From the NCBI RefSeq assembly GCF_900101895.1, contig NZ_FMVF01000006.1:26759-90758 (forward strand): DNA of 64,000 nucleotides. Reading direction: 5' to 3'. Position 1 is the stretch's first letter. Every line of letters starts with the position of its first letter. A program made the translations under genes and the position numbers. The notes under the pieces are model-generated. The model ran no database searches. It was not told the DNA's origin and saw only the letters and a program-made list of their open reading frames with translations. Positions 40,627 through 50,599 of the stretch are shown piece after piece. This stretch comes from Flavobacterium caeni (lineage in GTDB: Bacteria > Bacteroidota > Bacteroidia > Flavobacteriales > Flavobacteriaceae).

Positions 40627-43600
40627 ATGTATTTAATTTTCGATACCGAAACCACGGGCTTGCCCAAGCGGTGGGACGCCCCGATTACCGATACCTCGAA
40701 CTGGCCGCGTGCGATACAAATCGCGTGGCAGCTGCACGACGACATGGGGCGTTTGGTCGAGCACCAGGATTACCTGATCCAGCCCGACGGGTTCAACATC
40801 CCGTACGACGCCGAGCGCATCCACGGGATTTCTACCGAGCTGGCCATGACCGAAGGGATTCCGCTCGAAGCGGTACTCGAGAAATTCAATGCTGCGCTAG
40901 ACAAGGCCAAGTTTGTCGTGGGGCAAAACGTAGGGTTCGACGTCAACATCATGGGTTGCGAGTTTTTTAGGATGGGTGTCGAATCGAACATGGCGGCCAT
41001 GCCCGTGTTGGACACTTGTACCGAAGTTACGGCCAACCTTTTACAAATCCCGGGCGGACGCGGCGGTAAATTCAAACTCCCGACGCTCACCGAGCTCCAT
41101 CAATATTTGTTCGACGCTCCGTTTGCCGAAGCGCACAACGCCACAGCCGACGTCGAGGCCACCACGCGCTGTTTCCTCGAACTCATCCGCCGCGAAGTGT
41201 TCACCAAGGAAGAACTCGATGTTCCGGTCGGTTATCACGAAAATTTCAAACAGCACAATCCCGGCGAAATACAACTCATCGGGCTCAAGCACATCAACCT
41301 CAAAGCGGCTTCGGAAAAAATCCGCGAAAGCCTCACCCCAACCCAACCAACAACCGAAACGACATCGCCTGCGCTATCGGTCGATCTCGAATCGGCGGTG
41401 TTTGCGCACCTGCACAACCATACGCAGTTTTCGGTGTTGCAATCGACGATTTCGGTACCGGCGCTCGTGTCGGTGGCGGCCAAAGAGAGAATGCCGGCCG
41501 TGGCGATGACCGACGTGGGCAACATGATGGGTGCGTTCCAGTTTGTGAGCGCCGTGATGAACCACAACAAAGCGGTGGCCGCCAAAAACAAGGAGGCCGA
41601 AGAAAAAGGCGAAATTCCCGATGGTGTCGAGATGAAACCCATCGTAGGCGCGGAATTTTACATTTGCGAAGACCACAAAGACCGCACACGCAAAGACAAC
41701 GGCTACCAGGTCGTGTTTTTGGCCAAGAACAAAAAAGGCTACCACAACCTCGCGAAGTTGTCGTCCATCGCCTACACCGACGGATTTTATTACGTGCCGC
41801 GCATCGACAAGGCCGTGGTCGAAAAATACAAGGAAGATCTGATTGTGCTCTCGGGCAACCTGTATGGCGAGATTCCGAGCAAGATCCTCAACATCGGTGA
41901 GAACCAGGCCGAAGACGCGTTGATTTGGTGGAAAAACCAGTTCGGTGCCGATTTCTACCTCGAGCTCATGCGCCACAACCAGGAAGACGAGAACCGCGTG
42001 AACCAAACGCTGATTGAGTTCGGCAAGAAGCATGGGGTCAAGGTTGTCGCTACCAACAACACCTATTATGTAGCCCAACCCGATGCCAACGCGCACGACA
42101 TTTTGCTTTGCGTCAAGGATGGCGAAAAGCAGTCGACGCCCATCGGACGCGGACGCGGCTACCGTTACGGATTGCCCAACCAGGAATATTATTTCAAGTC
42201 GTCGGCCGACATGAAAAAATTGTTCGCCAACACGCCCGAAGCAATTTTGAGCATAGGCGAAATCATCGACAAGATCGAAATCTATTCGCTGTACCGCGAC
42301 GTATTGCTTCCCAAATTTGACATTCCCGAGGAATTCCAATTTGCCGAAGACGCCCAAGACGGCGGCAAACGCGGCGAGAACAAATACCTCAAATACCTGA
42401 CCTATGTAGGTGCCGAAAAACGCTACGGTCTTGACGGCTTGACCCCTGACGTACGCGAACGACTCGATTTTGAACTCGCGACGATCGAAAAAACGGGCTA
42501 CCCGGGTTATTTTTTGATCGTGCAGGATTTCATCGCCGCGGCGCGCGACATGGGCGTTTCGGTAGGGCCGGGTCGTGGTTCGGCGGCAGGGTCTGCGGTG
42601 GCGTATTGTCTTGGGATCACCAACATCGACCCAATCAAATACGACCTGCTTTTCGAAAGATTCCTCAACCCCGACCGTGTATCGATGCCCGATATCGACA
42701 TCGACTTTGACGACGAAGGACGCGGGTCGGTCATGGATTATGTGATCCAGAAATACGGTTCGAGCCAGGTGGCGCAAATCATCACCTATGGCAAGATGGC
42801 GACCAAATCGGCCATCCGCGATACGGCGCGTGTACTCGATTTGCCGTTGTTCGAAGCCGATCGCATCGCCAAATTGATCCCCGGGATGATGCCCGGCAAA
42901 TGGAACCTCGCACGATTTTTATCTGAAAAAGAAGACGAGGTCAAGAAGGTATTGCGTTCGGAGGAATTCGACCGCGTCAAGGAACTCATCGAAATGGCGC
43001 GCGAAGAATCGCTGGCGGCCGAGACGATCCAGCAGGCCAAGGTGCTCGAGGGGTCGCTCAGGAACACGGGCATCCACGCGTGCGGCGTGATCATCACCCC
43101 CGACGACATCACCAATTTCGTTCCGGTCACCACGGCCAAGGATTCGGATTTGTATGTGACGCAGTTCGACAATGCCGTGGCCGAATCGGCGGGATTGTTG
43201 AAGATGGACTTCCTTGGGCTCAAGACGCTGACACTCATCAAAGATACCGTCAAGCTCGTCAAATACCGCACAGGCGTGACACTCGACCCCGACAATTTCC
43301 CTCTCGACGACGTGAAAACCTACGAACTTTTTCAACGCGGCGAAACGGTCGGCATCTTCCAGTATGAATCGCCCGGCATGCAAAAATACATGAAGGAATT
43401 GCGCCCGACGGTGTTTGCCGATTTGATCGCGATGAACGCGTTGTACCGTCCGGGGCCTATCGCCTACATCCCCGGTTTTATCAAACGCAAGAACGGCGAG
43501 GAGGAAATCACCTACGATTTACAGGCGTGCGAAGAATTGCTCAAGGAAACCTACGGCATTACCGTATACCAGGAGCAGGTCATGCTGTTGTCGCAAAAGC

Positions 43601-45144
43601 TCGCGAATTTTTCCAAGGGCGATGCCGACGTGCTGCGTAAGGCGATGGGTAAAAAGCAAAAAGATGTACTCGATAAGATGAAGCCCAAATTCATCGGGCA
43701 GGCATCGGAACAAAATGGGCACGACCCCGTAGTACTAGAGAAGATATGGAAAGACTGGGAAGCGTTTGCCGAATATGCGTTCAACAAATCGCACTCGACG
43801 TGTTACGCATGGGTGGCCTACCAGACCGCCTATTTGAAAGCCAACTACCCGGCCGAATACATGGCCGCCGTGCTCTCGAACAACATGAGCGATATCAAGC
43901 AGGTTTCGTTTTTTATGGAAGAATGTAAACGTATGGGGCTCGAGGTGTTGGGCCCGTGCGTGAACGAATCGTTCTACAAATTCACGGTCAACGAGAACTA
44001 CGCGGTGCGGTTCGGGATGGGTGCGATCAAGGGCGTGGGCGGCGGTGCCGTGCAAACCATCGTCGAATCGAGAAAGGATGGCAAATACCGTTCGATTTTC
44101 GACTTGGCCAAACGCGTCGATTTGCGCGCCGCGAACAAAAAAGCGTTCGAGAACCTCGCGTTGGCGGGCGGCTTCGACACATTCGACAACACGCACCGCG
44201 CGCAGTATTTCCATGAAGAAGGCGACGGGATCACGTTTCTCGAAAAAGCCATGCGCTACGGTTCGAAATACCAGGAAAACGAAAATTCATCGCAGGTGTC
44301 GTTGTTCGGCGAAGCCAGCGAAGTCCAGATCGCCGAACCCGTCGTGCCGCCGTGTGAAGATTGGAGTACGATGGAGAAGCTGGGACGCGAGAAGGAAGTC
44401 GTCGGGATTTACATTTCGGGGCATCCGCTAGACGATTTCAGGTTCGAGATGAAATATTTTTGCAACGCCAAGCTCGAGGCGCTCAAAAGTTTGGAGCAAC
44501 ACGTGGGCAAGACGTTGACGTTGGGCGGCATCGTGACCAACATCCAACACCGTACGACCAAAACCAACAAAGGCTGGGCGTCTTTTGTGCTCGAAGGGTA
44601 TGACGAAAGTTACGAGTTCCGGATTTTTGACGAAGAATACCTCAAGTTCCGTCATTTCCTGACACCGAACGGCTTTGTATTTATCAAGGTCAATGTCAAG
44701 GAGGGTTGGGTCAACCGCGAGACGGGCAAGAAATCGGAGCCGCGTTTGCAGTTTCTCGAAGTCAAACAGTTGCAGGATGTGCTTGCGGCCATGGCCAAAA
44801 AGCTCGTGATCCATTTCAACATCAAGGATTTGCACACCGATACAATCACGCGTTTGTCCGAATTGTTTCAACTCAACAAAGGCGATCACCAGGTATTGTT
44901 CGAGATACTTGAGCTCGAAAAGATAAAACGCATGGTCGAAGTCGCCGCATCGGTCGAACCCGAAGACGACCAAGGCGCTGTCGAAGGCGAATCGGATGCA
45001 GAACCGATTACCGTTGAAACCGAAGTAGAGGAAACCAAGGTCGTCACGCGACTGTCGATGCCGAGCCGGAAACTCAAGATCAGGATCTCGAACGAGTTGC
45101 TCGTCGAGCTCGAAAAACTACAGCTTAATTTTAAATTGAACTAG
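40627..45144 (+). CDS. dnaE: DNA polymerase III alpha subunit with fused N-terminal proofreading exonuclease
   Basis: A 1505-aa replicative polymerase. Residues 1-about 215 are a DnaQ-like DEDDh exonuclease: ExoI FDTETTG (5-11), ExoII GQNVGFDVNIM, ExoIII AHNATADVEAT. Then PHP domain from HLHNHTQFSVLQ (about 260), polymerase core with GPGRGSAAGSAVAYCLGI and catalytic PDIDIDFDDEGRG (about 688), YNKSHS-type AFNKSHSTCYAW, clamp-binding SQVSLFG (about 1222) and a C-terminal OB fold. Start ATG 40627; the upstream TTG frame is rejected because it overlaps a -7-like TATTTTTG (40568-40575). Confidence 0.95.
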   Translation: MYLIFDTETTGLPKRWDAPITDTSNWPRAIQIAWQLHDDMGRLVEHQDYLIQPDGFNIPYDAERIHGISTELAMTEGIPLEAVLEKFNAALDKAKFVVGQNVGFDVNIMGCEFFRMGVESNMAAMPVLDTCTEVTANLLQIPGGRGGKFKLPTLTELHQYLFDAPFAEAHNATADVEATTRCFLELIRREVFTKEELDVPVGYHENFKQHNPGEIQLIGLKHINLKAASEKIRESLTPTQPTTETTSPALSVDLESAVFAHLHNHTQFSVLQSTISVPALVSVAAKERMPAVAMTDVGNMMGAFQFVSAVMNHNKAVAAKNKEAEEKGEIPDGVEMKPIVGAEFYICEDHKDRTRKDNGYQVVFLAKNKKGYHNLAKLSSIAYTDGFYYVPRIDKAVVEKYKEDLIVLSGNLYGEIPSKILNIGENQAEDALIWWKNQFGADFYLELMRHNQEDENRVNQTLIEFGKKHGVKVVATNNTYYVAQPDANAHDILLCVKDGEKQSTPIGRGRGYRYGLPNQEYYFKSSADMKKLFANTPEAILSIGEIIDKIEIYSLYRDVLLPKFDIPEEFQFAEDAQDGGKRGENKYLKYLTYVGAEKRYGLDGLTPDVRERLDFELATIEKTGYPGYFLIVQDFIAAARDMGVSVGPGRGSAAGSAVAYCLGITNIDPIKYDLLFERFLNPDRVSMPDIDIDFDDEGRGSVMDYVIQKYGSSQVAQIITYGKMATKSAIRDTARVLDLPLFEADRIAKLIPGMMPGKWNLARFLSEKEDEVKKVLRSEEFDRVKELIEMAREESLAAETIQQAKVLEGSLRNTGIHACGVIITPDDITNFVPVTTAKDSDLYVTQFDNAVAESAGLLKMDFLGLKTLTLIKDTVKLVKYRTGVTLDPDNFPLDDVKTYELFQRGETVGIFQYESPGMQKYMKELRPTVFADLIAMNALYRPGPIAYIPGFIKRKNGEEEITYDLQACEELLKETYGITVYQEQVMLLSQKLANFSKGDADVLRKAMGKKQKDVLDKMKPKFIGQASEQNGHDPVVLEKIWKDWEAFAEYAFNKSHSTCYAWVAYQTAYLKANYPAEYMAAVLSNNMSDIKQVSFFMEECKRMGLEVLGPCVNESFYKFTVNENYAVRFGMGAIKGVGGGAVQTIVESRKDGKYRSIFDLAKRVDLRAANKKAFENLALAGGFDTFDNTHRAQYFHEEGDGITFLEKAMRYGSKYQENENSSQVSLFGEASEVQIAEPVVPPCEDWSTMEKLGREKEVVGIYISGHPLDDFRFEMKYFCNAKLEALKSLEQHVGKTLTLGGIVTNIQHRTTKTNKGWASFVLEGYDESYEFRIFDEEYLKFRHFLTPNGFVFIKVNVKEGWVNRETGKKSEPRLQFLEVKQLQDVLAAMAKKLVIHFNIKDLHTDTITRLSELFQLNKGDHQVLFEILELEKIKRMVEVAASVEPEDDQGAVEGESDAEPITVETEVEETKVVTRLSMPSRKLKIRISNELLVELEKLQLNFKLN

Positions 45145-46540
45145 ATTCAGTTACGGGAACTAATTTTTTACGGAACGAATCCCGTACTATGATTCGGTCG
45201 AAAATGTTGTTCGGGGCGAGGTCGATTTGCAGCAACATCAAGGCATAAAAAAATGCCGAAGCCAGCATCCGCGTGCTGATGTGGTTGACCGACAAAAACC
45301 AAAAGACAAAGAATACGCCCAGCAATACGTGTCGTCGCCGTTTCAGAAAAAGCCAAATGGGGACACCAATCAAAATGACGACGCAACCCAGACCCATCAA
45401 TCCGTGTTCGCCGAGCAAGCGTGTGATTTCGTTGTGCGTGTGGTAGTTTCGGCCAGACTTGCTTTTGCGCGCGTCTTCGGCTTTGGTCACGCCAACGCCC
45501 GCAAAACTATTGTCGAAAAACAAGTTCATCTCCTTTGTTGCCAGGACCAACCGGTCGCCTTCTTTGATACGTTTGGTGCGTCCGAGATGGTCTTGGTTGG
45601 TGTAGCGTTTTATGATAAGCCCATCGGTTTGTATCGCGACCACGGTGACCACCGTCATAAAGCTGCCTGCAAAAGCCAACAGGCCCATTTTGGCCCGCCA
45701 TTTTCCGTAGCTTCCTGACCGCAAGTAGACAAACAAAATCATCGCGAGTGTCGTACAAACACCCACGATCATTCCGCCACGCGAAAACGTAAGCAATCCA
45801 ACATAGGCCATGAAAGAAGCCCCGACCAGATTGAAAGCAAGCAACCGATACGATTCCGAGAAAAGGATGGCGCGCGCAAAAAAGAGAAACATTCCCAAAC
45901 CCAGCGTCGTGGCTACCTGATTCGGGCCAAACATGGCCGAAAAATATTTGTTTGAGTCGACTATCTGGATCGAATCGATGGCTGGACTATGCAAAAACAC
46001 AAGCACAGCGATGCTCAAGGCAGGTAGCGAAACCAACAGCAGGATTCGCGACAGCATACCGAAGCTGATTTTTTTGTCAAATGCGTAAATGGCCAACAGG
46101 CCAAGACAAATAGGGCCGTTAAGGTTGATCCTTAACAAAACCAACGTCGATTTTGAGATACCCGTCAATCCTTCGGAAATCAAAATGCTTGGGACGAGCA
46201 ACAACAGGTAAGCCACGTACAGCCATGACTTTTTAGAAAAACCCGAAAAAAACAACCCGAACAGCACGTATACAGCAACCGAGTATTTGGCAAGCTCATA
46301 CGAAGATCCGCCCATGATGCGTATCAGTACTTCGGCGCCGGTAAGGTACGCGGCCGCAAAAAGGACTTCATGGTTTTGGTCTTTGTTTTTCACGATCAGT
46401 AGCAATCCGAAAGCCGCTGCCAAAGGACCATAGTACACACCGATTTCGGGAAGCCAAAACAAAAGAGCACCCAAGGCAACGTGGAGCAAAACCAAAAGTG
46501 GATAGCCGTATTTCGGCAAATATTTGAAGGTGCTTTTCAA
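45131..46540 (-). CDS. O-antigen ligase/polymerase-like membrane protein
   Basis: About 469 aa with 10-12 TM helices and a large extracytoplasmic loop near the C-terminus containing THNEITRLLGEHGLMGLG, the conserved WaaL/Wzy-like HNxxxxxxxxxGxxG segment with catalytic-type His, and EGDRLVLATKEMN. Family members join or polymerise surface glycans at the periplasmic face. No other glycan genes flank it. Start is uncertain: no ATG exists upstream of residue about 98; TTG at 46540 (used) or 46612 are candidates. Its 3' end overlaps dnaE's by 14 bp, convergently. Confidence 0.85.
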   Translation of the reverse strand: MKSTFKYLPKYGYPLLVLLHVALGALLFWLPEIGVYYGPLAAAFGLLLIVKNKDQNHEVLFAAAYLTGAEVLIRIMGGSSYELAKYSVAVYVLFGLFFSGFSKKSWLYVAYLLLLVPSILISEGLTGISKSTLVLLRINLNGPICLGLLAIYAFDKKISFGMLSRILLLVSLPALSIAVLVFLHSPAIDSIQIVDSNKYFSAMFGPNQVATTLGLGMFLFFARAILFSESYRLLAFNLVGASFMAYVGLLTFSRGGMIVGVCTTLAMILFVYLRSGSYGKWRAKMGLLAFAGSFMTVVTVVAIQTDGLIIKRYTNQDHLGRTKRIKEGDRLVLATKEMNLFFDNSFAGVGVTKAEDARKSKSGRNYHTHNEITRLLGEHGLMGLGCVVILIGVPIWLFLKRRRHVLLGVFFVFWFLSVNHISTRMLASAFFYALMLLQIDLAPNNIFDRIIVRDSFRKKLVPVTESSSI

Positions 46541-46777
46541 AGAGAAATGGGATCGATGGTTCGGCAATATTAGAGAATTTCGGCACGACTTCCAACTTTT
46601 GAAACAGTACAATCTTCAGCTAATAAAAGAGCGGCCGTCTGGTCAAACGGATGAAGCAGTTTTACGGATTTCTAAAAATGGCAAGTTTGTGTAACCTTGT
46701 TATTCGGATAGGTTTTTGTTTATGATCGAATAGCCAAAACTGATTTTCAATTAACAAGAATTTTAAATTTAAATGCC

Positions 46778-46785
46778 TAATTTTG
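46778..46785 (+). promoter_or_regulatory. -7 element (TAATTTTG) of trxA
   Basis: Exact TAnnTTTG, 29 bp before the ATG at 46814; the rest of the 200-bp gap 46613-46813 shows no gene. Confidence 0.5.
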
Positions 46786-46813
46786 TCGTTCAAAACTTAA
46801 AGCAATAGCAATT

Positions 46814-47131
46814 ATGGCACAAGCAATAACAGATGCTACTTTCGAAGAAGTGGTATTGAAATCAGATAAACCGGTTATGGTAGACTTTTGGGCAGCCTGG
46901 TGCGGACCGTGCCGTATGGTTGGCCCGATCATCGACCAACTTTCGGAAGAATACGCAGGCAAGGCCGTCATCGGTAAAGTAGACGTAGACGCTAACCAGG
47001 AATTCGCGGCCAAATACGGCGTGCGCAACATCCCGACGGTATTGGTGTTCAAGGACGGCGAAGTCGTCGGACGTCAGGTAGGCGTAGCGCCCAAACAAAC
47101 CTATGCCGATTCGCTCAACGCGTTGTTGTAA
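46814..47131 (+). CDS. trxA: Thioredoxin
   Basis: A 105-aa cytosolic thiol reductase. Active site WCGPC at 29-33, VDFWAAWCGPCRM, cis-Pro motif NIPTVLVF and the family's length. Single gene between its own promoter and a terminator. Confidence 0.97.
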   Translation: MAQAITDATFEEVVLKSDKPVMVDFWAAWCGPCRMVGPIIDQLSEEYAGKAVIGKVDVDANQEFAAKYGVRNIPTVLVFKDGEVVGRQVGVAPKQTYADSLNALL

Positions 47132-47153
47132 CCGAATTAAAAAGAAAAAAGAG

Positions 47154-47175
47154 GCCCGCTTGTCGGGCTTTTTTT
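47154..47175 (+). terminator. Terminator of trxA
   Basis: GCCCG-CTTGT-CGGGC (47154-47168) followed by seven T, overlapping the last bases of the convergent kinase gene. Confidence 0.88.
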
Positions 47176-49225
47176 ATGCCCTTTTTGTTCGATGGTTGGT
47201 CGTCTTCGAATCAAATAGATTCGGGAAAGTCACCGTGACCACCGAACCCTTCGGGGCATGGTCGGCCATGATAAACGAGGCGCCGATCAGTTCGCCCATT
47301 TCCTTGATCAGCGTAAGCCCTAACCCCGACTGGCCGCTGTCTACCAGGTTTGTGTCGGATTCGAAAGTGGCCTTGATGTTTTTGGGAATCCCATCGCCTT
47401 GATCAACAATCCGGATCAGGGTTTTGCCGTCAGATTTTAGGGAACCAATGGTAATCGTACTGTTTTCGGGCGAATATTTCACGGCGTTCTGCAGCAAGTT
47501 CCGAATGATGATGATTACAATATTGCGGTCGGAGTAAAGGGTTTCCGATGCGTCGATATCGAGTACCACGGTTATTTTTTTACTGTCTATTTGCGACTGC
47601 ATAAGCCCGATGATGGTTTGAACCAGCGGCAAAATTTCGAAATTTTCGGGCGTCACCGTGAATTGTTGCATTTGCGATTTCGACCAAATCAGCAAATCTT
47701 CCATCGTTTCGAGTACGGTGCTCGCGGCATCGGTGATGCGTTGGTTGTGACGCGTCTTGTCGGCTTCGCTAAAGAGTTCGGGTTCCGATTTTTGCAAATC
47801 GAGAAATTGGTAAATCTGGCTGATCGGGCTGCGCAAATCGTGCCCAATGATGCTGAATAGTTTGGTTTTGGTGGTGTTGGCTGTTTCGAGTTTTTCGTTG
47901 AGCCGGGTCATTTCACGGTTTTTTTGCGCCAGTTTTTCGGCACTTTTCTTTTTGTTGCGGTAAAACCCTATGAGCAATCCCACGACAATTGCCAGCAATC
48001 CCAAGCCGATGAGGAAAAAAATCCGTTGCTTGCGCGCGTTCTCTATTTCAAGCCGGTTGATTTTGTCTTTGGCCGAAAGCGCCTTGATTTCCTGTTCTTT
48101 CTTCTCGGTTTCGTACTTGCGCAACAGATCTTCGCTGTTCTTGGCTGTTTCGATTTTGAACACCGAATCGCTGTAAACCCCTGCGGCTACTTTGTAACGG
48201 TAAGCGTCCTTGAAATTTCCGGTAGCCTCGCCCAATCCGGCCAACGCTTCGTTGATGGTCAACAACACTTGCGGGTCTTGGATTTCCTTCGAAATGGCCA
48301 ACGCCTTGAGGTATTCTTGTTTGGCGGCGTCGTATTTTTTTTGGATCGCATAAAGGTCACCCAAATTTTGATACACCGTTTTTAACGGAACGGTCACTTC
48401 GAGTTCCTTGAGGAGTCGTTCGGCCTGGCGATAGTATTGTTCAGATTTGGCGTATTGTTGTTGCTTTTTGCAAACACGCCCCAGGTTGGTCAAGAAGTCG
48501 GTTTGCAAGAGCTTGTAATCTTCTTTTTGGGCATAGGCTAATCCCTTGAGATAGTGCTTTGCGGCCATATCAAGCCTTCCCTGATCGTCATACAGGTTTC
48601 CGATGTTGTTCTCGTTGATGGCCATCCCCGTAAAATCGTTCTCGTCTTTTTCGATCGCCATCGACTTGTTGTAGTAACGCAACGCCTCATCGTATTTCTC
48701 GTAGAGCTTGAGGTTGTTGCCGAGGTGTTCGTAGGGCCACGATTTGAGCGGCTTGATCTGGTGTTTTTCCTGGTAATTGATGAGTTCCATCGCCTTTTTC
48801 GTGGCGTTTTCACGATCGCCCAAATCGGCGTAGATGATGCCGATGTTGTTCAACGAATTCTGGTAGATTTTTTTCGGAAGCCGGTATTTTGTAATCAAGT
48901 CATGGGCTTTGAGAAAATAGTCCATCGCCTTTTTCTGGTTTTGCTTCGAATACTCGATGATGCCCAGCATGTTTATCGTCTTGTAGTACCCCGAGCCATA
49001 GTGCAACTTTCGCGACAAGGCGTCGACTTTTTTGACATAGCGGTGCGCCTCTTCATAGTTGCCATCCTTGACCATCAAAAACGCCCATTCGTTGAGCGCT
49101 TGCACATACAGCGTGTCCTGCGGATGTGTTTTGAGATACACCAACAGCGAATCCTTGGTTTTTGGGACCTGCGCCGCGGCTGTCATCGAAAGTAAGCATA
49201 AAAACAGGAGGAATCGGCGGCCCAT
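47174..49225 (-). CDS. TPR-containing sensor histidine kinase, module 1
   Basis: A 683-aa kinase. Signal peptide (1-19, ending AAAQ), an exported tetratricopeptide array (about 20-345) with TPR signatures such as NNIGIIYADLGDRENA, NNIGNLYDDQGRLDMA and YQNLGDLYAIQKKYDA, a TM helix (about 395-418, IFFLIGLGLLAIVVGLLIGFY), a short coiled coil, HisKA LFSIIGHDLRSPISQIYQFL, and HATPase_c with NLLQNAVKY, DQGDGIPKN and QSGLGLTLIKEM. Co-operonic with the LytTR regulator (10-bp gap). HisKA rather than LytS-type kinases pairing with LytTR is unusual outside Bacteroidetes. Confidence 0.92.
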   Translation of the reverse strand: MGRRFLLFLCLLSMTAAAQVPKTKDSLLVYLKTHPQDTLYVQALNEWAFLMVKDGNYEEAHRYVKKVDALSRKLHYGSGYYKTINMLGIIEYSKQNQKKAMDYFLKAHDLITKYRLPKKIYQNSLNNIGIIYADLGDRENATKKAMELINYQEKHQIKPLKSWPYEHLGNNLKLYEKYDEALRYYNKSMAIEKDENDFTGMAINENNIGNLYDDQGRLDMAAKHYLKGLAYAQKEDYKLLQTDFLTNLGRVCKKQQQYAKSEQYYRQAERLLKELEVTVPLKTVYQNLGDLYAIQKKYDAAKQEYLKALAISKEIQDPQVLLTINEALAGLGEATGNFKDAYRYKVAAGVYSDSVFKIETAKNSEDLLRKYETEKKEQEIKALSAKDKINRLEIENARKQRIFFLIGLGLLAIVVGLLIGFYRNKKKSAEKLAQKNREMTRLNEKLETANTTKTKLFSIIGHDLRSPISQIYQFLDLQKSEPELFSEADKTRHNQRITDAASTVLETMEDLLIWSKSQMQQFTVTPENFEILPLVQTIIGLMQSQIDSKKITVVLDIDASETLYSDRNIVIIIIRNLLQNAVKYSPENSTITIGSLKSDGKTLIRIVDQGDGIPKNIKATFESDTNLVDSGQSGLGLTLIKEMGELIGASFIMADHAPKGSVVTVTFPNLFDSKTTNHRTKRA

Positions 49226-49235
49226 AAAACCAGAT

Positions 49236-49940
49236 TTATTGTAGTGTTTTGAGGTTGTCTTTGTAGCTACGGCCTACCGGAATCACCACATCGTTGTTGA
49301 GCATGACTTCGTTGGTCAGTATTTTCTTGATGAATTGTTTTTGTACGGCATAACTGCGGTGCACGCGAATGAACGAGTTGAAATTGTCTTCCTTGAGCAA
49401 CATGCCAATGCTCGACAGTACGCAGTGGCGTTTTTGTGGCGTCACGATTTTGGTGTAGTCCTTGAGCGCCTCGAGGTACAAAATATCGTGCAACTTGACC
49501 TTGGTTTGCTCGTGGCCCTCTTTGATGTAAATCGTATCGCCGCCTATGCTGGCCTCGAACAACTGCGCCTTGTGTTTGAGCTCGAGGTAATCCTGGATAC
49601 GCGCCACGGTTTGCGCAAACCGATCGAGTTTGAGCGGCTTGACCACAAAATCGAGCGTATCGAGTTCGAAACTCTCGACAGCGTGTTCCGGATGCGCGGT
49701 AATGAATATACATACCGGAACATGGGCGGCATGTTTGCGAAAGTCGATCCCGCTGAGCCCCGGCATGTCGATGTCGAGGAACAAGATTTGGACGTCTTGG
49801 GTTTCAATAGCGGGCAAGGCCGATGCCGCGTTGTCGAAAACACCGACGATGTTGAGTTCGGGAAATTTTTTGACAAATGCCACGACCGTAATCCGGTCGA
49901 TTTCGTCGTCGTCGATGATGATGCAGTTGTACGTGGCCAT
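49236..49940 (-). CDS. LytTR response regulator, module 1
   Basis: A 234-aa regulator. Receiver domain: DDDEIDR pocket, phospho-acceptor Asp in ILFLDIDMPGLSG (about D56), VKPLKLDRF. LytTR domain from about 130: TIYIKEGHEQTKVKLHDILYLEALKDYTKI, FIRVHRSYAVQKQFI, VIPVGRSYKDNL. Divergent from the lipoprotein operon at 50084, whose promoter holds direct repeats of the kind LytTR proteins bind. Two further paralogous regulators (57105, 62736) have the same length and order. Confidence 0.93.
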   Translation of the reverse strand: MATYNCIIIDDDEIDRITVVAFVKKFPELNIVGVFDNAASALPAIETQDVQILFLDIDMPGLSGIDFRKHAAHVPVCIFITAHPEHAVESFELDTLDFVVKPLKLDRFAQTVARIQDYLELKHKAQLFEASIGGDTIYIKEGHEQTKVKLHDILYLEALKDYTKIVTPQKRHCVLSSIGMLLKEDNFNSFIRVHRSYAVQKQFIKKILTNEVMLNNDVVIPVGRSYKDNLKTLQ

Positions 49941-49994
49941 AATTGGGTTCAGGGCTTTATCAAATGTATAAAAAATGTGGTCACTTTGTCATCC

Positions 49995-50057
49995 GTCTAT
50001 TTAAAATGTTGTTGGTCTATTGGTGTTTTTTTAAGATTTGGGGTTGCTGCAAATTTG
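49995..50057 (+). promoter_or_regulatory. Module promoter P1 (GTCTAT direct repeats, -7)
   Basis: GTCTAT at 49995-50000 and 50015-50020, period 20 bp; a T-run follows; -7-like CAAATTTG at 50050-50057, its AAATTTG core starting 36 bp after the proximal repeat. Drives the three-lipoprotein operon at 50084. Confidence 0.65.
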
Positions 50058-50083
50058 CCTCAAGAAACTTTAAAAATTAAAAC

Positions 50084-50599
50084 ATGATGAGGATTTTTTT
50101 ATTCGCGGCAATAGGATTGCTTACCGCCTGCGACAAAGACGATCAAAACGCAATGCCCTACTATGTTGCGCCCGCCGGAACAGCCGATGTCACACTTACC
50201 ATGACGGGCGGAAGCACCTATGAACTGGACGGTCCGTGCGGCTGGGCCTATGCGGGCGGCGTGGGCTATGTGGGCGCCAACCAAACCGACAATTCACTCA
50301 AGACGTTTTCAATCGACACCAACTTGACCGAATTGCCATCGGTGACCACCACCTTTACGCTAACCGACGACGCGCTCGACGAAGACCCGACCAAGGCGCG
50401 CATCCACCTGACCGAATTTGTAGGCAGCTCCTTTGTTTCGTGGGATTCGACCACGGCATCGGGGCAAGTGACCTTCGCGGTTAACGGCAACGAAGTGACC
50501 GTAGACTTGAGCGGCATCACGTTGGAGGCCGAATCGTCCAACGACGTGCCGTACGACAACAACGGTACCTTAAGCGGCACGCTCAAATTCTACAAATGA
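50084..50599 (+). CDS. Small lipoprotein of fibre module 1, paralogue A
   Basis: A 171-aa protein: signal peptide with lipobox LLTACDK (Cys16). The mature domain is beta-rich with paired Cys absent, low in Lys and rich in Thr/Asp (VTLTMTGGSTYELDG, then a long acidic-Thr sheet) and ends GTLSGTLKFYK, an ending shared with the next gene (GTVSGEMTFYK), so they are likely paralogues. No family recognised. First gene of an operon controlled by P1. Confidence 0.7.
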   Translation: MMRIFLFAAIGLLTACDKDDQNAMPYYVAPAGTADVTLTMTGGSTYELDGPCGWAYAGGVGYVGANQTDNSLKTFSIDTNLTELPSVTTTFTLTDDALDEDPTKARIHLTEFVGSSFVSWDSTTASGQVTFAVNGNEVTVDLSGITLEAESSNDVPYDNNGTLSGTLKFYK

